NCBI GenBank assembly: GCA_018340805.1
Contig: JACMZG010001913.1
Location: 13,388,348 to 13,452,347 of the forward strand
Source: Microvelia longipes
Lineage: Eukaryota; Arthropoda; Insecta; Hemiptera; Veliidae
Reading direction: 5' to 3'
DNA: 64,000 nucleotides
Of the stretch, positions 57,600 to 64,000 are shown one piece after another; position 1 is the first letter of the stretch; each line of letters starts with the position of its first letter. A model generated the notes under the pieces. That model saw only the letters and a program-made list of their open reading frames with translations. It did no database searches and was not told the DNA's origin. Both the position numbers and the translations under genes were made by a program.

Positions 57600-57800
57600 T
57601 TTGTTGTAAAGAGAAGACTTCATCTTCAGGCTTCAAATAACACAGTGTTAAAAATTGTTTAACAAATACAAAGAATGTATTGTTTTTGTTAAAAATTGTT
57701 TAGCACTGTGTTATTTTAAGCTTGAATATGACCCAATTGGGATCGAAATAATTATTGCTTTATAAATTATTCTATTTATAGAACTGAAGTCTTCTTTTTT
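57600..57800 (+). repeat. Diverged Penelope-type terminal repeat
   Basis: Inverted segments around AACACAGTGTTAAAAATTGTT, a decayed core-like stretch (ATGACCCAATTGGGATCGAAA), and GAACTGAAGTCTTC at the end as in the 63.6-kb copy. The assignment rests on that ending only. Confidence 0.35.
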
Positions 57801-57809
57801 TCTTTAATT

Positions 57810-59088
57810 AAAAAATTATCTATATATGCTGGTACGTCTGAAATGTTGCAGTCATGTGCCGGTTAAATATGACGGGCCTAGTTACATAAGATGAAGTATT
57901 GTTTAGGCTTTTTGCATAGAGGTTAAAACAAATGATTCTAGCTCTGTTGTTTAACTTTCATGAATAAAAGGTTTAAAATATCTAAATCTTCAGTAAAAAA
58001 GGGACTCCAGTATTTCTAAAGTCATTTGTATTATTTAACTATGATAGCATGCTTCATAACAGTTGTTATTATATTAAGTCAATGTTAAGGGGGAGGTGGA
58101 TTTACAGTGCTGAAATCTTGACTCATGAAGTGGGTAAAACTACAGAAAAGTAGAAAGAACTTTCTATGTGACCTTGGGATAGATTTTTGTAAAAGATAAA
58201 ACCCTTTTATGAAATAACTGGAAAAGCTCTGTGAGGAAGGGCGTCTACAGACTTTTATACTGTGATATTTCTTAACATTAAACATTTATTTTATTAAATC
58301 ATCAGTTTCAAAGTAATGTTATTTAAAAATCCTCCTTAAATAGATATAGCATTGAACTAAATTCGTATTTTAAAGTAGATCACAAAATAGTGCATTCTCA
58401 TTTCACAGGAAAATGTATTTTTAATCCCTTTGGAAGCTTTTTTTTTGCAAGGAACTTAATTAATTTCCTTTTATTAGGTAAGTAATAAATGTAACAACAG
58501 ATAAATTTATAAAAAATGCAATGACCCTCAAAAAATATTGTGACCTAGGTCAACTTGTTAAATGTCCCTTAAATCATAGATCTATGTTTAAATTCATTAA
58601 TTTGGCATAAATATATGCCTATTTATGAATTTAAAAATTATTATTCAACACATAAATACTTATTTATTTAATTAAATAATAAAAATGTAATGTAATTATT
58701 GAAAATATAAATTTTATTATTAAGTTGCGCGGGATATTTTTTGTTTAACCTGAATAATGTTGGTAAGTTTGTTTTGCCCTTCAAAACAAAGCATGCGCAT
58801 CTTATCAATGGACAGGCTGTGCGAATATGGCTGTCAAGTTAAATCCATCTAAGCTTATTTATTTTATACATTTCGTTTTAAAATAAAACTTATTAAATTA
58901 GTCAATAATTTTAAACGATTAATTAATCTATTTTCTTTTATTGCGTTGAGATTAGTATTATTATCAATAATTATACTCGTCTTGTGATCTCTCGTGAGTT
59001 CTTTTCGAATCTTTATCTCTGTAGAAGTGAAACTTGTTTTTTAAATTATCTTTTTATCGTATTTATAATTAATGATTAATTAATAATT
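57810..59088. other. Intergenic, possible promoter region at right end
   Basis: No repeats shared with the window. 58725-58860 has CG-containing blocks (GTTGCGCGGGATA, GCATGCGCATC) unlike the surroundings, consistent with a promoter for the candidate exon at 59089. Confidence 0.4.
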
Positions 59089-59138
59089 ATGCTTGAAGAT
59101 ATTTATACCGAATCCATCTTATCAAATTTTACTGAAAG
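59089..59138 (+). CDS. Possible first coding exon of an unidentified gene
   Basis: ATG followed by MLEDIYTESILSNFTE and a split Arg codon, ending at a good donor AAAG|GTAAGAA. The 350 bp upstream are less repetitive and locally richer in CG (around 58725-58860), as at a promoter. No downstream exon could be joined within the window, and the peptide was not recognised. Confidence 0.3.
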
Positions 59139-60755
59139 GTAAGAATTCCATCTTTGCAAGATTTTTATAAGATGTCCAAAAAAAGTCTTATTCCAAAGAC
59201 CCGGTTTCCATGGAACTTGTATTGATTTTTATTTTGAAAACATCTAATTATGTATTCATATTTGTTTTTTATTGTTTATTTTAATTACCTATTTAAATAC
59301 TCACTGACAGGTTTCTTTGTTTAAATCACTGACTTTATCGTTAAGTGATTTGAATTTAAAAAAATATCTGTTATCAATTTTTTCCACTTGGAAATACCTT
59401 CAATGGCATTAATTTGTTTATTAATTGAACCACTATAATAAATTAACGAAATACTCTGTTACTAATAAATTGTTATACTTAATCGAGTCAAAATGTTATT
59501 ATTTTTGATCAAATAATTGTAAATATTTGAATGATAAGGGATTGTATCTCGTAGCTGAGTATAACTTTAGCTGAGTACTTAAATTTTATGTTGAACACGC
59601 ATTATTTTGTTGTATTAAATGAAATAATACCTGTCATCGTTTCTGTATTTAATTATATTTCATTTTTGTTTATTTTATTTCACCTCTGCCAGATCAAATT
59701 ACATTTTTCTTTGGCTTAAAATCGTTGTTTAAGTTTATAAAATGAAAAAACAAAAAAGATTTATGATAGTTTGGTCATAATTAATAAAAACAACATATCT
59801 ACAATTGATACGTAATATTGACATTATATATATGTCAATATGCACCAAAATACGTCTTGACTTTATTTTTGGCCCTAATGCTGAAAGTATTTGTTTCTAG
59901 GGGAGGGGGGAAGGAAAATAAGAAGTCTTATCGTTTTCTAAAAACTTGGGGCCAAACAAAACACTATCGAGCACACCTTTTTTCTGTCAATCTGTCAAAT
60001 TTTTGTGAAATCATACACAAATTATTTAATATTTATGTTATTATTTCTTAAAAATGAATCAAATTTATTAATTCTGACGGATAAAAACAGCTGAGAGCAC
60101 TTGTCTAATATAAAAACAAAAGATATAAGGTCCCCTTTTATTTACACAGGAACCCTCTAAAGTGAGTAGACCTCCCCTTCTTTCACCTCCCTTAAAATGA
60201 CTTTAACGGAATGAAAGAAGAATTCTTATTACTTGTGAATTCCAGAAGTACACTATCAAAAGAATTCTAGTAGAATTTTTGGGGACGTGTCAAAAATAAA
60301 AGGAAATTATATTTTTTACATTATATACGCTTTAATTTTTTTTTAGTTTTTATTAAAGTAGATAACTATTTAAAAGATAAATTATAGTAAGAGTTGATAT
60401 GAAGAAAATACAGTTCTAAAATGTCACAAAACATTAAATTCCAGAAGATCAAAAAGCGGTTAATAATGTAATTAATTATTGTTATTTATATTTTTTAAAA
60501 CCTGACAGTTGTTGATAAAGTACGGAACATAATGTACAAATAAAATATCCTTGCCTTGCTTGTGTGGACACAAGCAAGGCACATTACTACACGTAATGTG
60601 CTATTAAGCTTTCAACCATATGTTAAGGTCTTCATCTAAAAAAATTTTTTTTAATTGAAAAGTTTAAAACAAGATGCCACATAAGCAGGTAGCATGCCAC
60701 AGATAGCATGCTTAATCAGGCCATCCCAAATGGTGGAAACGGCATACACTCAAAC
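59139..60755. other. No gene found
   Basis: AT-rich. A hairpin CTTGCTTGTGT/ACACAAGCAAG near 60557-60580 is the only structure noted. If the 59089 exon is real, this would be intron. Confidence 0.5.
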
Positions 60756-60771
60756 ACACACACACACATTT

Positions 60772-60825
<54 letters not shown>

Positions 60826-60837
60826 TATAATATATAT

Positions 60838-60889
<52 letters not shown>

Positions 60890-60898
60890 ATATATATC
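60756..60898. repeat. (CA)n/(TA)n microsatellite
   Basis: Short CA tract followed by a long TA tract with breaks. Confidence 0.95.
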
Positions 60899-61851
60899 GA
60901 GGAGGTCGATGAATTTCATGATGACTCTAGTGGGTTAAGTAGTGCTATGTAGGAGGGTAATAAGGGTGGTTAGTAAATAAATAAATATATAAATAAATAA
61001 ATAAATAAATCAACACCTCTTGTTCCATCCTGGTTAGCTTGCTATCCTGTAACCATTAGTCTGTACAAAAATGACTCACAAGGAGCCAAGCAGGCCCACA
61101 AAACAGAAGGCCCTTGAATTGGTCTCCATAAAGTTGTAGGTATTCTGACGGATGGAGACCCAGTTCTAAGCTCAAGCAGACCATCCTAAGTGGAAAATAA
61201 CTAATGATGTCACTAATAAGTAAAAAAAAAGATTTGTTTTAGTACAAAGTGGGTTAAAATAATTGTTGAATGCTAAATATTATTGTATGTATGTCTCTAT
61301 GGCCCTAAAGAAGCCATAGTGAACCTGAAAGATTCACAGAGCAGGACTGTAAAGGGAGGAGATAAAAATATGCTAAATACACGCCAAAATGTCATGTATA
61401 ATAATAAAACAACAAATAATACAAAACAACAACAATATGGCTGTGAAGTGACCTCACAGTGGCCCCTGGGCCGCCAAGTGTTGTATTTAATTTTAGCTTC
61501 TACCTGTCCGGATTGTTTTTCCTTTCTTCTTTTGCATTTTCAATTAATTTAATTTTTTAAAAACCCCAAGAATACAGCCTCTCCTGGATAAGTGAATGAT
61601 TCAAGAAATAGCTCGTGACTATCTTTAGAACATATCTATGACACAAGTTAAGTTTTTTTCAAATCAACATAGAAATAAAAATTTCTATTAGAATCAAAAA
61701 CATTGTATTCTGAATGTTGATAAGATTATTACATTAGTAAATGCAAATTAGTCTATAACTATGCTAACAATGTAGTTTTTTTAACAAGTTCTTTACTGGC
61801 AAAAGTATACAATATTTATTTTGTGTAAACCGGAGCCATATTTTATTTATT

Positions 61852-62040
61852 CATTTGGGGTAATTTGTGCCTCTTTATTTTTATTTTATTTATTTATTTG
61901 TTATTTTTGTGGTATAAATTTTGATTATTTTTTGGGGTGTGAGGGGGGTTTTGTTTGGGTTAAGGATAATTTTATATTTTTGGTTTGGGTGTTTTTTTTT
62001 ATATTATTATTATTTTTTTTATTTTTTATTGTCAAAAGAT
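61852..62040 (-). repeat. Copy of the putative LINE 3' UTR
   Basis: T-rich, matching 33656-33830 (TGGGGTAATTTGTGCCTCTT, GGTTTGGGTGTTTTTT). The adjoining 62050-63100 may be the rest of the same element, but no diagnostic motif could be read in it. Confidence 0.5.
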
Positions 62041-62049
62041 ATTTTTGAT

Positions 62050-63110
62050 GGTGTTTTATATTGTAAAGGTAAAGGATAGGTTTATATTGTAAAGGTAGTT
62101 TGCAGGAGATTCAAAAAGAGTTGCCTATGCAATCTGTGGACTGACTTTTAATGATTCAACCTGTCATTTGCCTGTAAAATTGAGGGAAACCACAGAAAAA
62201 CCTCTATCAGGTTGATCGGACACGATCAACCAAAACGAAAACAAAAAACGAAAGATTTCGTTAATGAATTTCTTATGGAATTTATCGATGTTATCCGGGG
62301 CATTTTCAGTGTGGTAGTCATGAACTTAGGTTTTAAAGGTATTTAGATTTTGTTTACGGGGTTCTAAGCGAGGCAGTTATAAATTTTAATAGCTAGGATT
62401 GATAGGCTTTTAGCAGATAACTGGACTCTATGCTACACAACTACGGAAGCGTAGTTATGTTTGGTTTTGAGCGGGGTATAGATGCTGGGGAACTGTTGAA
62501 ATTGAATTATTATGGGCCAGCCCATAAGAGATTGTATGCTCATGTTGGGAAAAGTTAAGATTTTTTTGCTGGATGTTCTAGGTGGAATATATTCCTTTTT
62601 TAAGGAACTCCCGAAGGAAAAAGGATGGCTAGCTGTCCAGAGCTTAGTGCTGTGGGTATGGGTTATGCGAAGTGTGGTCCGCGGACCCCTGGAGCGCTGC
62701 CTTGGTTGCTCCTGTATCTTGAACTCGGCATTAGAATGCCCTCTTTTTTCTGAAAGTCGTTCTAGACTCGCCAGATTGCTGAATGTCTCTGGATCATTTG
62801 AGTGATCTAAAACAATCTGGCAGGTTTTGGTGGCATGAGTCCGCCATTGCGTCTTCAGAAGCCTGCGGTTATTCTCTGTTGGAGGAAGAGGTTTCCACCA
62901 TCATTCGGCCATAATGCTTGTACGGTTTTGACATGGCTCCATGTACAGATATCGTTGTATATTTGAGAAGTATTCGATATCTGTGGAGCTGATCCAAGTA
63001 CTGTTTCCATATAGTCATTTTTAGATTGACAGTCTTTGGATCCATGAGCATCTGCACTGGTTAGATGTCCAGGAGCAGTCGTGCCACACGTGGAAGAACT
63101 ATTGGAAAAA
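62050..63110. other. Higher-GC stretch, origin unclear
   Basis: Base composition is clearly richer in GC than its surroundings. It has open frames on both strands (62512-62805 plus, 62869-63057 minus), none recognised. AAGTGTGGTCCGCGGACCCC at 62675 resembles the subterminal part of hAT elements. Probably a decayed transposon. Confidence 0.4.
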
Positions 63111-63329
63111 ATACTATAACAAATATTTAAACATTTATTAATTAATTTTAATTTTGCTTTTGTAGTTAATAATTATAACAGTTACCAATTCTAATATCCT
63201 TTCCCTGAATTTCCAGAGGAAAAGTGGGTTTATGAGATAAATGTTTTAGATAAATCTCAAAAAATTGAGACTTGATTGATAAAAAAATCACTGAGAGTTG
63301 ATAAATCAAGAAATTATGAACTAAGTTTT

Positions 63330-63650
63330 TATTGGCAAACATAAACGTCTATTCTATTATGTACATATATTCTATATGTTTGCCATAAACATAAAAAATA
63401 GCAAGTTTTTTAACTTGCTATTGTGTTTTTTCCTTTCATTTCAAATTTATTTGTTTAAACTGTGGTAAAGTTTTTGTGATGTTCTTTTGGTCTTGGTATG
63501 CTTTACTAAATTTTTTGGTGTTGGTTGTTTGTTTTGTTTTATTGTTTACACTGAAGATGCCTGGCTTCGCCATGCGAAACGTCTGTTATTAATGTTTATA
63601 TAAATAAAATTTCTAAAGGACTGAAGTCTTCATTAATTAACTTAGAATTT
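63330..63650 (+). repeat. Penelope-type terminal repeat with hammerhead motif
   Basis: Contains an inverted stretch (TTTTTATTGGCAAACATAAA and TATGTTTGCCATAAA), a hairpin AATAGCAAGTT/AACTTGCTATT at 63390-63416, then the core CTGAAGA (63551-63557), stem II GC..GGC/GCC..GC, GAAA (63576-63579), CG, T, C and TGT pairing with ACA upstream. It ends with GGACTGAAGTCTTC. Confidence 0.65.
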
Positions 63651-64000
63651 AATTTTTAACAGTCCAATAACTATTTTGTCAATAACATAAACATCTATTT
63701 TTTGTTTTTATTGCGATGACCAAAAAATGTGCGTCTAAATATTAATTACAGAGATTCTAATTGTTTGAAATACAATTTAGGACGTTTTACCTACATATTT
63801 TATGGAATCAGACAAAACGAAGGTTTAAAAAGAAGAAGTTTTCTTCAAGTGGTTGTGATTTATCAGGAAATTAAAAAAGTTTAAGAATTTACTGCCAATT
63901 ATTCCAGTTTATTAAAGCGATTTGATTATAAATTGTTGAATCAGATTAAGGTTGATATAAACAACCTTAATTTTCAACCAGATAAGATTAAAAGTATGAT

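Noticed and set aside
60553..60582. Hairpin followed by T-rich sequence resembling a bacterial terminator
   Set aside because: The window is eukaryotic nuclear DNA, the following T run is weak, and no gene ends there.

Overview
The window is AT-rich eukaryotic nuclear DNA, most likely from an insect (inferred from the SdhB protein, the gene structure and the type of repeats; order not determined). It has spliced genes with GT-AG introns, two tRNA-derived SINE families, LINE and Penelope-like remnants, many inverted-repeat DNA transposons, and long TA microsatellites. There is no sign of a prokaryotic or organellar origin.

Two genes could be assembled completely, with every splice phase closing. 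(1) On the minus strand, 43742 to 27026, a ten-exon gene encodes a 640-residue DDHD-domain phospholipase of the phosphatidic-acid-preferring PLA1 family (DDHD1 / Drosophila PAPLA1 type). It has the AHSLG nucleophile elbow and all four D-D-H-D residues. (2) On the plus strand, 44290 to 53081, a six-exon gene encodes SdhB, the 288-residue iron-sulfur subunit of mitochondrial complex II, with all eleven cluster cysteines. The two genes are head to head, with 547 bp between their ATGs, so they probably share a promoter region. A possible first coding exon of a third, unidentified plus-strand gene lies at 59089-59138.

Layout: 1-27 kb is intergenic and almost entirely repeats. It holds copies of an ~830-bp dispersed family (called family A here), long palindromes, MITEs with exact 8-bp target-site duplications, a 316-bp tandem/inverted array carrying a hammerhead-ribozyme core (10014-11029), a Penelope-like remnant with a GIY-YIG endonuclease (11615-12418), SINEs and minisatellites. 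27-43.7 kb is the phospholipase gene, whose introns carry nested transposons, a 115-bp-arm foldback and a sense-strand hammerhead motif. 44.3-53.1 kb is sdhB, with MITEs in introns 4 and 5. 53-64 kb is intergenic with minisatellites, microsatellites, SINE and LINE pieces and another hammerhead motif.

The most unusual content is the set of hammerhead-type ribozyme motifs. There are two classes: a 316-bp retrozyme-like tandem unit, and Penelope-type terminal repeats with a palindromic mini stem III. All repeat boundaries and family names here come from comparing copies by eye inside this window; none were checked against a database.
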